64,000 nucleotides of DNA from Evansella caseinilytica. GTDB lineage: Bacteria; Bacillota; Bacilli; Bacillales; Salisediminibacteriaceae. Under the pieces are notes generated by a model. The model saw nothing but the letters and a program-made list of their open reading frames with translations. It was not told the DNA's origin and made no database searches. Positions within the stretch are counted from its first letter, which is position 1. Each line of letters starts with the position of its first letter. Below, piece after piece: positions 31,584 through 41,322 of the stretch. Where the stretch lies: the NCBI RefSeq assembly GCF_900107275.1, contig NZ_FNPI01000003.1, forward strand, positions 186,001-250,000, written 5' to 3'. Position numbers and translations under genes: made by a program.

Positions 31584-31735
31584 TAAAAAGAGCACCCTCT
31601 TTCCGGAGGGTGCCCATAAAAACCGATCAATCTGCTACGATTTGATCAGTACGGGCAGCAGCATCACAAGGAGATCAAGATCTCCCTTTTCACGCTGCCC
31701 TTGAGTCACCCTTCCAAATCTCTCCGGACCTGGTT
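31584..31735 (-). promoter_or_regulatory. PyrR-type attenuator before pyrB
   Basis: Minus-strand leader in the pyrP-pyrB gap. The PyrR-binding loop reads GGTCCGGAGAGATTT (31716-31730), followed by antiterminator sequences and an intrinsic terminator GCACCCTC / GAGGGTGC with a T tract (31584-31614). UMP-loaded PyrR should bind the loop and favour termination. Confidence 0.88.
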
Positions 31736-31747
31736 AAAGGATGAAGC

Positions 31748-33067
31748 TTATTCACGATGTTCGTCCGTATTTTCATCTAATTCCTGAAAAACATCCTCTG
31801 TATTTTTTATTACCGGTCTGCCCGGCAGAATCAAGTTCAAGATAACACCGATAATTGCCGCAAGCGCCATTCCGGCAATTTGAATTTCTTCCGTTACTTG
31901 AATAAAGGCACCGCCGATACCGATGACCAAAATGACGGACGAGATAATCAAATTCCGTTTTTCGCCGATGTTTACGCGGTTATCGATCAACATCCGCAAG
32001 CCGCTGGAGGCGATGATACCGAACAGCAAAATCGACACGCCGCCCATTACTGCCGTAGGAATCGATTGAATCAGCGCCGCGACCTTTCCGCTGAAGCCGA
32101 ACAGGATCGCCATCACCGCCGCGCCGCCGATGACAAAGACGCTGAATACCCGCGTCAGTGCGACAACACCAATGTTTTCTCCATATGTGGTGTTCGGTGG
32201 TCCGCCGAGAAACGAGCTGATGATAGTGGCAACGCCGTCTCCAAGAATCGAGCGATGCAAACCAGGTTTTTCGACAAAGTTTTTTCCGACAACCTTGCTC
32301 AATACCATTTGGTCACCGATATGCTCGGAAAGGGTAACAAGGGCAATCGGAACCATGATAAAAATGATTGACCAGGAAAAAACCGGTGTGAACGTGACGA
32401 ATGGAATGTAAAACTCTGGCACGGCAAACAGTTTCGCTTCGCGAACCGGTGTCAGATCAATAATGCCGAAAAAGTAAGCTGCTGTATATCCGCCGACGAT
32501 CCCGATTAAGATCGGGATCAGTCCGAAAAATCCGCGGAAAAAGATCGATGCGATAATCGTAATAAATAACGTGATTAATGCGACGGTCATCAGCGTACCG
32601 TCATATATATCCGTATCGGGAATGTACATCGCCATATTAATCGCCGTTCCGGCAAGCCCGAGGCCAATGACCATAATGACGGGGCCGACAACGATGGGCG
32701 GCAGGATGTTCATCAGCCAGCGGACGCCGCTCGTCTTGATGAACAAGGCAACCAGCCCGTAAACCACCCCGGCGGTAAAGCTCCCGACAAGCATGCCTTC
32801 CACCCCGCCGATGGTAATCGCCGACGTCATTGGAATGATGAAGGCAAAGGAAGATCCTAAGTATGCCGGAATCCGTCCTTTTGTAATAAGCAAATAGGCA
32901 AGCGTTCCGAGGCCGCTTGAAACAAGCGCCACCGCCGGGCTGATTCCGACAAGATACGGTACTAAAATCGTTGCGCCGAACATGGCAAATAAGTGCTGAA
33001 TGCTGAGTGCCAGCCATTTATCAAACCGCGGCACTTCCTGAATTCCGATTGTTTGCTGCTGTTTCAT
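31748..33067 (-). CDS. pyrP: Uracil permease (NCS2 family)
   Basis: Uracil:cation symporter with about 12-14 membrane segments over 439 residues. It has ATILVPYLVGISPAVAL near the N-terminus and the family motif region around TYGENIGVVALTRV and EHIGDQM. The longer frame beginning at 33139 reads through the attenuator; the ATG at 33067 (MKQQQTIGIQEVP) with GGAGGAAATC upstream is the real start. Located second in the pyr operon between two attenuators, as in B. subtilis. Confidence 0.95.
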   Translation of the reverse strand: MKQQQTIGIQEVPRFDKWLALSIQHLFAMFGATILVPYLVGISPAVALVSSGLGTLAYLLITKGRIPAYLGSSFAFIIPMTSAITIGGVEGMLVGSFTAGVVYGLVALFIKTSGVRWLMNILPPIVVGPVIMVIGLGLAGTAINMAMYIPDTDIYDGTLMTVALITLFITIIASIFFRGFFGLIPILIGIVGGYTAAYFFGIIDLTPVREAKLFAVPEFYIPFVTFTPVFSWSIIFIMVPIALVTLSEHIGDQMVLSKVVGKNFVEKPGLHRSILGDGVATIISSFLGGPPNTTYGENIGVVALTRVFSVFVIGGAAVMAILFGFSGKVAALIQSIPTAVMGGVSILLFGIIASSGLRMLIDNRVNIGEKRNLIISSVILVIGIGGAFIQVTEEIQIAGMALAAIIGVILNLILPGRPVIKNTEDVFQELDENTDEHRE

Positions 33068-33102
33068 TCTTGATTTCCTCCTCCAATGGTTGCATCTCCA
33101 AA

Positions 33103-33209
33103 CAAAAAACCTCTTTGCTGTACAAAGAGGTACGGTCACCGCCCTGCTCGCCGTTAATGTTCGCCAGGCAGGAGAGGAGTATACCCCTTGTCAGTCTCTC
33201 TGGACTGGT

Positions 33210-33210
<1 letters not shown>
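33103..33210 (-). promoter_or_regulatory. PyrR-type attenuator before pyrP
   Basis: The minus strand carries AGTCCAGAGAGACT (33193-33206), an excellent PyrR-binding loop, and downstream the terminator CCTCTTTG / CAAAGAGG with six T residues (33103-33131). The upstream end touches the pyrR stop codon at 33210. Confidence 0.92.
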
Positions 33211-33857
<647 letters not shown>

Positions 33858-33865
33858 TTATTCAT

Positions 33866-34016
33866 GCAAAAACCCCCGCTCACCGCGATGTGAGAGGGGG
33901 TGGTGGTTAACCGTCGTGTCTCTGAGACCCGGTGCTGCGCACCAGCTTTCCTCAGGGCAGGCTACCTTTCTTCCACTGAAGCCTGCTTTCCCTTCTCAGC
34001 CTCACGGGACTGATGT
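33866..34016 (-). promoter_or_regulatory. PyrR-type attenuator in the pyr operon leader
   Basis: The minus strand has the PyrR-binding loop AGTCCCGTGAGGCT (33998-34011) and the terminator CCCCCTCTCAC / GTGAGCGGGGG followed by TTTTT (33866-33902), upstream of pyrR. With the other two attenuators it gives the classic triple control. Confidence 0.9.
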
Positions 34017-34020
34017 TAAA

Positions 34021-34165
34021 GAGCGTGTTCAAAAAGGCAATGATTCCGCTCGATGCGCCGGCTACGAGAAAACCACTCATATCCGGCTGGAAAAGAACGC
34101 ATCGGCTCCACTCATTGCTTCGTGTATGTTCAAAAAGATAAAAAGCGATCTTTTTGAACATACAC
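34021..34165. repeat. Mosaic intergenic repeat element, short copy in the pyr leader
   Basis: 145 bp starting GAGCGTGTTCAAAAAGGCAATG and ending in the palindrome TGTATGTTCAAAAAGAT / ATCTTTTTGAACATACA type (34125-34165). It lacks the two internal palindromic modules found in the copies at 17420-17808 and 39609-39906. It lies between the pyr promoter and the first attenuator, so it is transcribed as part of the pyr leader RNA. Confidence 0.85.
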
Positions 34166-34185
34166 CTGTAATGATTTCTTATGTC

Positions 34186-34214
34186 ATTATGGCACTGTTG
34201 TCGGAGTTTGTCAA
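34186..34214 (-). promoter_or_regulatory. Sigma-A promoter of the pyr operon
   Basis: The minus strand has a perfect TTGACA (34209-34214) and CATAAT (34186-34191) separated by 17 bp, overlapping the stop codon of ylyB. Expected start is near 34179, about 160 nt ahead of the PyrR-binding loop. Confidence 0.8.
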
Positions 34215-35128
34215 CGATCAATTTTACGCAATTCTTCCACGCATTTTTCCATATCAGCGGGCGGCGGTGCAGTAAAAGTCATGCTGTCCGCCGTATCGGG
34301 ATGAACGAAACCTAACAGCTCCGCATGCAACGCCTGACCGTCAATCGGAAATGCCTGCTTATTCCGCGGACCATATTTCGGATCGCCGATAATCGGAAAG
34401 CCGATATACTTCATATGAACGCGAATTTGATGCGTTCGGCCGGTCTCCAGTTCACAGGAAACAACAGTATGGTTATTGAAGCGCTCCAGCACTTGAAAAT
34501 GCGTCACCGCGTCCTTACTGTTTTTGTCAGTCACTACCATCCGCTGTCGGTCTTCCGGATCCCTGCCGATCGGCGCCTCTATCGTTCCTTTATCGTGGGG
34601 AATGACACCGGCAACGATAGCGATATATCGTCGTTTTGTCTGTTTATTTTTTAGTTGCTCCACAAGGGATTCATGAGCTCTGTCATTTTTGGCCACCATC
34701 AGCAGTCCCGATGTATCTTTATCGATCCGATGAACGATTCCGGGCCGCATGACACCGTTGATGCCGGACAAATCCTGGCAATGGTACAGCAGCCCGTTTA
34801 CAAGTGTACCCGAATAGTTGCCCGGCGCAGGGTGAACGACCATTCCTCTCGGTTTGTTGACAACAAGAACGTCTCCATCCTCATAAACGATGTTGAGATG
34901 CAGGTTTTCCGCTTTGATATCCAAAGGGACAGGGTCCGGTTCATTGATCACGATGCTGTCCCCGGCGCTCACTTTGTAGTTGCTCTTGACAGCCGCTCCG
35001 TTGACAGTAATATGGCCGTCTTTAATCCATTGCTGAACAAGCGTCCGCGACCATTTGGAAAACCGGTCTGTGATCAGCTTATCTATTCGTATTCCGCTAT
35101 TTTCTGCAGCGATCTCATGCTTCTCCAT
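34211..35128 (-). CDS. ylyB: RluD-family pseudouridine synthase YlyB
   Basis: Modifies uridines in 23S rRNA; B. subtilis orthologue YlyB. The 305 residues have an N-terminal S4 RNA-binding domain (RIDKLITDRFSKWSRTLVQQWI) and the catalytic RluA/RluD fold with the Asp-containing HRIDKDTSGLLMVAK and GRTHQIRVHMKYIGFPI. It starts right at the end of lspA, a conserved pairing. Exact target site is not inferable from sequence alone. Confidence 0.93.
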   Translation of the reverse strand: MEKHEIAAENSGIRIDKLITDRFSKWSRTLVQQWIKDGHITVNGAAVKSNYKVSAGDSIVINEPDPVPLDIKAENLHLNIVYEDGDVLVVNKPRGMVVHPAPGNYSGTLVNGLLYHCQDLSGINGVMRPGIVHRIDKDTSGLLMVAKNDRAHESLVEQLKNKQTKRRYIAIVAGVIPHDKGTIEAPIGRDPEDRQRMVVTDKNSKDAVTHFQVLERFNNHTVVSCELETGRTHQIRVHMKYIGFPIIGDPKYGPRNKQAFPIDGQALHAELLGFVHPDTADSMTFTAPPPADMEKCVEELRKIDR

Positions 35129-35593
35129 TTACGACTTCCTTTGCTTTTTTTCTTCTGCAAACACATGAATAATAATCAACCCGACTCCTACAACCAGAGC
35201 TGAATCGGCAACGTTGAAGATCGGGAAATTATATGAAAAGATATAGGCGTCAAAAAAATCGACTACCAGTCCGTCCCGAAACAGCCGATCGATGAAATTG
35301 CCGATCGCACCGCCTAAAACAAGGCCGAGGGCAACGCCAAACAAGCGGTGACCTTTCGCTTGCGTTTTTATGTAATATACAATGATACCGATAACAGCAA
35401 CCGTCGCAATGACAAACAGCCACATTTGTCCCTCCAGTATCCCGAAAGCTGCACCCGGATTGCGATGGGATGTCAGGTAAAAGACATTGTCAATGATCGG
35501 GATGCTTTCTCTTAATTCCATATGATTGACTACAAGCCATTTTGACCATTGATCGATGATGATGATGACTAATGCGATGACATAATAAGCCAC
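35129..35593 (-). CDS. lspA: Lipoprotein signal peptidase (signal peptidase II)
   Basis: Membrane aspartyl protease that cleaves signal peptides of prolipoproteins. The 154 residues have four membrane segments, NPGAAFGIL, and the catalytic aspartates in [11 protein letters not shown] and [15 protein letters not shown] at 35611 could extend the frame; GGGGGA spaced 7 nt before the GTG at 35593 and the orthologue start (M-YY-IALLII) decide for 35593. Confidence 0.93.
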   Translation of the reverse strand: MAYYVIALVIIIIDQWSKWLVVNHMELRESIPIIDNVFYLTSHRNPGAAFGILEGQMWLFVIATVAVIGIIVYYIKTQAKGHRLFGVALGLVLGGAIGNFIDRLFRDGLVVDFFDAYIFSYNFPIFNVADSALVVGVGLIIIHVFAEEKKQRKS

Positions 35594-35781
35594 GAATTTT
35601 CCCCCATTCAAAAACTTGTTTCCTTCTGAATTTTAGCATAGCGCATGATGACAAACAAATACTTTCTTGCTTTCCGGGCTTTTTCAAGGATAACAGGCGC
35701 TTGCTTTCAGGGGGAAGGAGTTGTATTTACATCAATGCAGCGGACGGCAATGAGTAGTCCGGAAAAATGAGCGGCCATTGC

Positions 35782-36492
35782 TCAATGGGGATGCTTCGGG
35801 CTGATGTAAAGACCTTCTCCATCCTTCCAGTCGGCGAAAAAAATTTTATCCGCCTCTTTCAGTTGATAGCCTTTTGCCAAAAGCTGGGCTTCCAGCCATT
35901 GCTTATCAAAGCCTTTGGCTTGCAAATTTTCCCACACCACTTTTCCATCCATAATGAGTGTGACCGGCACGTTAACCGGCTCCGGAGGGAGATGCAAATC
36001 GTTTTTATTCGGAGTATCGTAAAGTGATTTTTTTAGTGTGCTTATCGATCCGTTGGGCTCGAGAATGGCATACTCCACTTCCCTGGGAGTATAAATATCA
36101 TTCTGCCTGAGCAGAGATTGAAATTGCTGAATGTCCAGTTTATTTTTTCGCAGTTCCTTCCGGTCAATCCTTCCATTGCGGATGATAATCGAAGGATTTC
36201 CGACCAGAAAGCTTGTCGTTTGCTTCCATTTTAAAGGAAGGAGCTGCACAAGCAGCGATAATCCCACCCACAGCGTAATCGCAGCCGATATATAAACCAT
36301 GGTGACTTTATCTTCATAAATGCCGTTGCCGATAATTTCCCCCAGTACTAAAGAAGAAATAAAATGAAAAGGTGTCAGCTGATTGATTTGTGTTTTTCCC
36401 AGCAATTTTGTCACAAGCAGCAATATGACAAAGCCTAAGGATACTTTTATCATGACGTCCATTAGCGAGACATCTGTAAAAAAAGAAAGCAA
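35782..36492 (-). CDS. DUF421 (YetF-type) membrane protein
   Basis: A 236-residue protein with three N-terminal membrane segments (about 12-30, 35-55, 58-78) and a cytoplasmic C-terminal part containing VGNPSIIIRNGRIDRKELRK and the DUF421 features up to the LIMDGKVVWENLQAKG stretch. Family members in Bacillus (YetF, YdfS, YrbG) are of uncertain function, some linked to spore membranes. Start is a TTG at 36492 with GGAGG 9 nt upstream. B. subtilis has ylyA, not a DUF421 gene, between ileS and lspA. Gaps on either side (35594-35781, 36493-36676) hold nothing recognisable. Confidence 0.85.
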   Translation of the reverse strand: MLSFFTDVSLMDVMIKVSLGFVILLLVTKLLGKTQINQLTPFHFISSLVLGEIIGNGIYEDKVTMVYISAAITLWVGLSLLVQLLPLKWKQTTSFLVGNPSIIIRNGRIDRKELRKNKLDIQQFQSLLRQNDIYTPREVEYAILEPNGSISTLKKSLYDTPNKNDLHLPPEPVNVPVTLIMDGKVVWENLQAKGFDKQWLEAQLLAKGYQLKEADKIFFADWKDGEGLYISPKHPH

Positions 36493-36676
36493 ACTTCACC
36501 GCCTCCATTGTTTTCTGCCAGCTTTCGTCTATCATCCAAAGCGATGTTGTTCTGTGTCGTCACCCCTCATTAGGTTTTCCAATGTCAACCATAATATTCC
36601 TGACACGATTTCCTTGTTGTCGCTTGAAGAAAGCAGATGAAGCGGTTTCTCTCAGTCAATAGGAAACTGCTGATTG

Positions 36677-36714
36677 TAAAAAAACTGCCAGGAAGCGAAT
36701 TTTCCTGGCAGTTT
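36677..36714 (-). terminator. Intrinsic terminator of ileS
   Basis: AACTGCCAGGAA / TTCCTGGCAGTT with a seven-T tract on the minus strand, 50 bp after the ileS stop. Confidence 0.93.
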
Positions 36715-36763
36715 TCGTTCTTTTAAAATAGGACGTTTAGATAATTTTGTTTGGAAAAGACGC

Positions 36764-39523
36764 TTATTGATAATGATTGACAACGATATCGGTGCAGCTG
36801 TCACAGAGATGCGGATGCTGTGGATTTTTCCCAAGGGACGTTGAAACAACCCAGCAGCGCTCACATTTTTCCCCTTCCGCCTGGACGACATTCACGGTCA
36901 ATAACTCATACGCTTTTGCTTCTTCGGGAGCATCAGCTTTGGCGGAAACGACGGCTTGCGACGCGATGAACAGCTTGTTCAAACCGGAAATTCCTTCCAG
37001 TAGTTGTTTGTCACTTTCCTCCGCATAAATATGGACGGAAGCTTCCAGGCTCTTTTTGATTCCTCTTTCGTTGCGAGCTTCCTCCAATGCTTTCAAAACA
37101 TCGTCGCGAAGATTCATAAACCGATCCCATTTGCTCACGAGATCCTCCTCATCAGCGAAGGCTTTCGGCTCGGGAATATCCGTTAATTGAACACTTGTTT
37201 CGTTCACTCCCGGAATGTGCGCCCACACCTCATCCGCCGTGTGGGAAAGAATTGGCGACAGTAGCTTGGTCAAAGTGACAAGTGTCTGGTACATCACCGT
37301 CTGTATGCCGCGGCGATCCGGATGATCCGCGTACTGAATATACAGTGTATCCTTTGCAATATCCATGTAAAAGGCGCTTAAGTCAATCGTGCAGAAATTA
37401 TGCACTTTGTTATAAACGGACGCAAATTGATATTCTTCATATCCTTTTTTCGCCTCTGCCACAAGCTTGTTCAGTTTGACAAGCATATACCGATCCAACT
37501 CGCTCAATTTATCATATGAAACCTGATTATTCTCAGGATCGAAATCAGCTAGATTACCGAGCATAAACCGAAAAGTATTTCTTATTTTCCGGTAAACTTC
37601 TGTCACTTGTTTTAAAATGCTGTCGGAAACGCGGACATCTGCCTGATAGTCCACAGACGACACCCACAGTCGGAGAATGTCGGCGCCAAGCTGTCTCATC
37701 ACTTTGTCCGGAATGACGACATTGCCGATCGACTTGCTCATTTTTCTGCCTTCTCCATCCAAGGTAAAGCCGTGACTAAGCACCGTTTTGTATGGTGCCT
37801 TTCCAGTGACAGCAACCGCGGTGGATAAGGAAGAATTGAACCATCCTCTGTATTGATCGGAGCCTTCCAGGTACATGTCTGCCGGACGCTGCAGATCATC
37901 CCTTTCCGTCAGCACCGCCTGGTGAGACGATCCGGAATCAAACCAGACGTCCATAATATCCATTTCTTTCGTAAATTTCCCGTTCGGGCTGCTCGCTGAA
38001 ACAAATCCTTCAGGAAGAAGATCTTTCGCCTCCCATTCAAACCAAATGTTGGAACCGTGCTTACGGAACAACGCGGAGACGTGGTCAATCGTTTCATCCG
38101 TAATGATCGGTTCGCCGTCTTCTCCATAAAACACCGGAATTGGAACACCCCAGGCGCGCTGGCGGGAAATGCACCAGTCGCCGCGGTCTCTAACCATGTT
38201 ATACAGCCGCGTTTCTCCCCAATGCGGCACCCAGTTTACTTCTTTGATCTCACGGAGGAGATCTTCCCGGAAATCTTTAATCGACGCAAACCACTGAGGT
38301 GTCGCACGATAAATAACAGGCTTCTTCGTCCGCCAATCGTGGGCGTAGGAGTGGGTGATGAACGTCAGATGAAGCAGCGCACCTGCTTCTTTTAATTTCT
38401 CGGTGATCGGCTTGTTGGCTTCATCATAGAAAAGCCCTTCAAACATCGGTGCTTCGGCGGTCAAATAGCCTCTGTCGTCCACCGGCGTCAGGACATCCAA
38501 GCCGTATTTTTGCCCGACAATATAGTCGTCTTCCCCGTGGCCGGGAGCCGTGTGTACACAACCGGTACCGGCGTCCAGCGTCACATGTTCTCCGAGAATC
38601 ACTAACGACTCACGATCGTATAGCGGATGCTTGGCAATGGTGTATTCCAGTTCCTGTCCTTTTACCGTTTTAGTAATTTCATAGTCCTTCCAGCCCAGTT
38701 CAGACTCCAATTGCTCCAGAAGCCCTTTGGCAACGATATATTTTTCGCCGTTGGCAACGACGACGACATACTCCAATTCCGGATGCAGACTAATCGCTAA
38801 GTTGGCCGGAATTGTCCACGGAGTGGTTGTCCAAATCAGATATTTTTCATCGCCGTCCAGTACATTCTTGCCCTCCACTACCTCGAAGGCAACATAGATA
38901 GAAGGTGAGCGTTTATCGTGATACTCGATTTCCGCTTCTGCGAGTGCCGATTCGGATGACGGTGACCAGTAAACAGGCTTTTTCCCTTTGTAAATATAGC
39001 CTTTTTTCGCCATCTCGCCGAAAACTTTTATTTGCTGCGCTTCGTACTCCGGATGCAATGTTACATACGGATTATCCCAATCGCCGCGGACGCCCAGGCG
39101 CTTAAACTGCGCACGCTGGTTGTCGATTTGTTGATAGGCGTATTCTTCGCATTTTTTGCGAAACTCGGCGACGCTCAGCTTTTTGCGATCCACTTTTCCC
39201 TTTTTGGTCAGAGCTGTTTCAATCGGCAAGCCGTGCGTGTCCCAGCCAGGAACATACGGAGCGTGATATCCTGACATCGATTTATAGCGGACGATGATAT
39301 CCTTGATAATTTTATTTAGTGCATGCCCCATATGAATGTCACCGTTCGCGTATGGTGGTCCGTCATGAAGGACAAACAGCGGTCTGCCTTCCGTACGTTT
39401 CTGCACCTGTTCGTACATTTTTGATTCTTCCCATTGCTTTTGTATTTGCGGTTCCCGCTGCGGTAAATTACCGCGCATCGGAAATTCTGTTTTTGGCATG
39501 AGCAATGTATCTTTATAATCCAT
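36764..39523 (-). CDS. ileS: Isoleucyl-tRNA synthetase
   Basis: Class I synthetase that charges isoleucine tRNA and edits valine. The 919 residues show the [11 protein letters not shown] version of the HIGH motif, a CP1 editing domain, KMSKS in [13 protein letters not shown], and a C-terminal zinc finger CERCW...CDSC. Start ATG at 39523 ([19 protein letters not shown]) with GGGAGGCGG upstream. A T-box leader controls it, but an unusual 298-bp repeat element lies between the T-box terminator and the gene. Confidence 0.98.
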   Translation of the reverse strand: MDYKDTLLMPKTEFPMRGNLPQREPQIQKQWEESKMYEQVQKRTEGRPLFVLHDGPPYANGDIHMGHALNKIIKDIIVRYKSMSGYHAPYVPGWDTHGLPIETALTKKGKVDRKKLSVAEFRKKCEEYAYQQIDNQRAQFKRLGVRGDWDNPYVTLHPEYEAQQIKVFGEMAKKGYIYKGKKPVYWSPSSESALAEAEIEYHDKRSPSIYVAFEVVEGKNVLDGDEKYLIWTTTPWTIPANLAISLHPELEYVVVVANGEKYIVAKGLLEQLESELGWKDYEITKTVKGQELEYTIAKHPLYDRESLVILGEHVTLDAGTGCVHTAPGHGEDDYIVGQKYGLDVLTPVDDRGYLTAEAPMFEGLFYDEANKPITEKLKEAGALLHLTFITHSYAHDWRTKKPVIYRATPQWFASIKDFREDLLREIKEVNWVPHWGETRLYNMVRDRGDWCISRQRAWGVPIPVFYGEDGEPIITDETIDHVSALFRKHGSNIWFEWEAKDLLPEGFVSASSPNGKFTKEMDIMDVWFDSGSSHQAVLTERDDLQRPADMYLEGSDQYRGWFNSSLSTAVAVTGKAPYKTVLSHGFTLDGEGRKMSKSIGNVVIPDKVMRQLGADILRLWVSSVDYQADVRVSDSILKQVTEVYRKIRNTFRFMLGNLADFDPENNQVSYDKLSELDRYMLVKLNKLVAEAKKGYEEYQFASVYNKVHNFCTIDLSAFYMDIAKDTLYIQYADHPDRRGIQTVMYQTLVTLTKLLSPILSHTADEVWAHIPGVNETSVQLTDIPEPKAFADEEDLVSKWDRFMNLRDDVLKALEEARNERGIKKSLEASVHIYAEESDKQLLEGISGLNKLFIASQAVVSAKADAPEEAKAYELLTVNVVQAEGEKCERCWVVSTSLGKNPQHPHLCDSCTDIVVNHYQ

Positions 39524-39608
39524 TCATTCCGCCTCCCGTTTTTTCATTCAGAAATTATTTTCGTGTGATCACTAATGAAATGAAGCCAGTTTTTAAACAG
39601 ACCTTATA

Positions 39609-39906
39609 GAGCGTGTTCAAAAAGGCAATGGTTCCGCTCGATGCGCCCAATTCCGCTGTTACTCACGTCCTGTGAGTAACAGCGGAATGTCGTCATCCTG
39701 ACTCTGAGAAAACCACTCACAGTCGGCCTGAAATGAATGCATCGGCTTCACTCATTGTCTCTTCCTCTGCAAGCATAGCTTCGACGAATATCCAAGTGCC
39801 ATCGCACGCGATGGCACGATGAGACAGCTCGTAGCTTCTCAGTGAAGTACAGCTCATTGCTTCGTATTTGTTCAAAAAGATAAAAAACGATCTTTTGAAC
39901 AAATAC
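39609..39906. repeat. Mosaic intergenic repeat element inside the ileS leader
   Basis: 298 bp from GAGCGTGTTCAAAAAGGCAATGG to the palindrome ATTTGTTCAAAAAGAT / GATCTTTTGAACAAAT (39867-39906). Two inner palindromic modules are present: CCGCTGTTACTCAC / GTGAGTAACAGCGG (39652-39685) and GTGCCATCGC / GCGATGGCAC (39802 region). Most of it is nearly identical to the reverse complement of 17470-17808. It occupies the transcribed leader between the T-box terminator and the ileS start. Confidence 0.87.
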
Positions 39907-39916
39907 TTATACACAT

Positions 39917-40332
39917 AAAAAAACCTCCTCATCCTGTAAGGGACGAGAAGGAAAACCCGCGGTACCACCCTCATAAACAAAAACGGATGTCACTCGCTTC
40001 TGTTCACTCAGAATTGTTAACGGCAATTCGCCGGTACAGCCTACTGGGAAAAATTCTGTTCAGTGCACTACTCAAGGGTGATATTCCACTTGCAACCGGT
40101 GCCAGGCTTTCACCAATCCCTGACTCGCTTTAAACGGTATCTGCAAATGTACTGTCCCTTTCATCGTATTTATGTGTATGATCGCTTCGGGATATGCCAT
40201 CGAAAAATGACGCCCGTTTTTACCATTGTAACCATGTTTATTCAGATTCAATCATCGCACAAGCAATGTTCTGAAAAAAACTTACTGACATGTTAGTTCA
40301 AAAAGATCGATTTTTATCTTCATTGAACACGC
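39917..40332 (-). promoter_or_regulatory. T-box leader of ileS
   Basis: The minus strand carries the T-box sequence AGGGTGGTACCGCG (about 39958-39971) and an intrinsic terminator CCTTCTCGTCC / GGATGAGGAGG with seven T residues (39917-39952). Stem I has the usual GATGAAAGGGACAGTA entry, AGCGAGTCAGGGA and a specifier loop in which ATC (40080-40082) precedes ACCC, consistent with isoleucine. Uncharged tRNA-Ile should pair with it and prevent termination. Confidence 0.92.
40293..40331. repeat. GTTCAAAAAG palindrome at the 5' end of the ileS leader
   Basis: Read on the minus strand: GTGTTCAATGAAGAT / ATCTTTTTGAACTAAC, imperfect. It begins at the expected transcription start of the ileS T-box RNA. 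With 39867-39906 it brackets the T-box. Confidence 0.65.
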
Positions 40333-40338
40333 CTTTAA

Positions 40339-40368
40339 ATTATATGATAAGTCCAAATATGGCGTCAA
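40339..40368 (-). promoter_or_regulatory. Sigma-A promoter of ileS
   Basis: TTGACG (40363-40368) and perfect TATAAT (40339-40344), 18 bp apart on the minus strand, just upstream of the T-box leader and downstream of divIVA. Confidence 0.8.
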
Positions 40369-40412
40369 GCGTTCCATTGTTATGTCCTTTTTGAACATAC
40401 ACTAGCATACGA

Positions 40413-40916
40413 TTACTCGTAATTTTCGTAAGCCTCCGATGCGTCATTGGCGTATTGTCCGCTGAGGTCATCCCAATCATCATTGCTGAGCATCTCAAGC
40501 TGCGCCTCCAACAGCATTTTAAACCGCGTGCGGTAAACGGCCGCTTGTTTTTTCAGCTCCTCAATCTCAAGAGCGATTTTCCTTGATTTGCTTAACGCTT
40601 CGTTGATGATGCGATCAGCATTTTTTTCCGATTCCTTAATGATCAGCTTTGCTTCTTTTTCGGCGTTGCGCTTGACCTCTTCCGCAGTTTCCTGAGCGAT
40701 CAGGATCGATTTATTCAACGTCGTTTCAATATTGGAAAAATGACTGAGCTTTTCTTCCAGTTCATTCACACGGTCAAATAATTCCTTTTTCTCGCGAATG
40801 ACCAATTCGTAATCTTTGATGACCTGGTCTAAAAAATCATTTACTTCGTCTTCATCATACCCTCGAAAACCACGCGCAAATTCCTTATTGTGAATATCTA
40901 GGGGTGTCAACGGCAT
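40413..40916 (-). CDS. divIVA: Cell-division site selection protein DivIVA
   Basis: Coiled-coil scaffold that binds negatively curved membrane at poles and septa. The 167 residues begin MPLTPLDIHNKEFARGFRGYDEDEVNDF, the conserved membrane-binding N-terminus with exposed Phe and Arg, followed by two coiled-coil regions. GGAGGTGG precedes the ATG. The position after ylmH and before ileS is conserved. The 406-bp gap upstream is filled with repeats. Confidence 0.96.
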   Translation of the reverse strand: MPLTPLDIHNKEFARGFRGYDEDEVNDFLDQVIKDYELVIREKKELFDRVNELEEKLSHFSNIETTLNKSILIAQETAEEVKRNAEKEAKLIIKESEKNADRIINEALSKSRKIALEIEELKKQAAVYRTRFKMLLEAQLEMLSNDDWDDLSGQYANDASEAYENYE

Positions 40917-40942
40917 TCAAAGCCACCTCCAACTTTTTTTAT

Positions 40943-41185
40943 GAGCGGAACCATTGCCTTTTTGAACACGCTCTTATTTTAGGAGAGAATGTTCAAAACA
41001 GCACCTGCGAATATCAACGTTAGCGTGTTCACGTACTATCCGTGTACGCCTCTATGTTCTCCTTTATGAACACACACATAATATAGGTTGTTCAAAAAGG
41101 AAAACTTTATTTTGTCTTAAATTCTCTCGACAGATTTGTTAGTATTTGTTCAAAATGTTCGGTTCTAATCTTTTTGAACACGCTC
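40943..41185. repeat. Cluster of repeat fragments between ylmH and divIVA
   Basis: Three pieces lie in the gap. At 40943-40975 is the terminal module of the mosaic element (GAGCGGAACCATTGCC, then CTTTTTGAACACGCTC). At 40979-41073 is a diverged relative of the 14152 repeat, sharing CGAAT-TC--CGTT-GCG, TCACGTAC and GT-CTCCTTT-TGAAC. At 41145-41185 is a palindrome with GTTCAAAATGTT and ATCTTTTTGAACACGCTC. The rest (41186-41322) shows nothing recognisable. Confidence 0.65.
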
Positions 41186-41322
41186 GTTAAAATGTATGTT
41201 CAAAAATCGCTGTCTCGCTTTCTGAACCGAAAATATCAAATGAGATAAGCAGTCCTTTTTGCTGTTTATGTACTGTAAACTGTTCGACAAGCAGCAACGG
41301 AACTCCTTCTGGGTTGACAAAA

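Noticed and set aside
40413-40916. Transcription terminator after divIVA
   Set aside because: The sequence after the stop is the ileS promoter and a half palindrome; no GC-rich stem with T tract was found.
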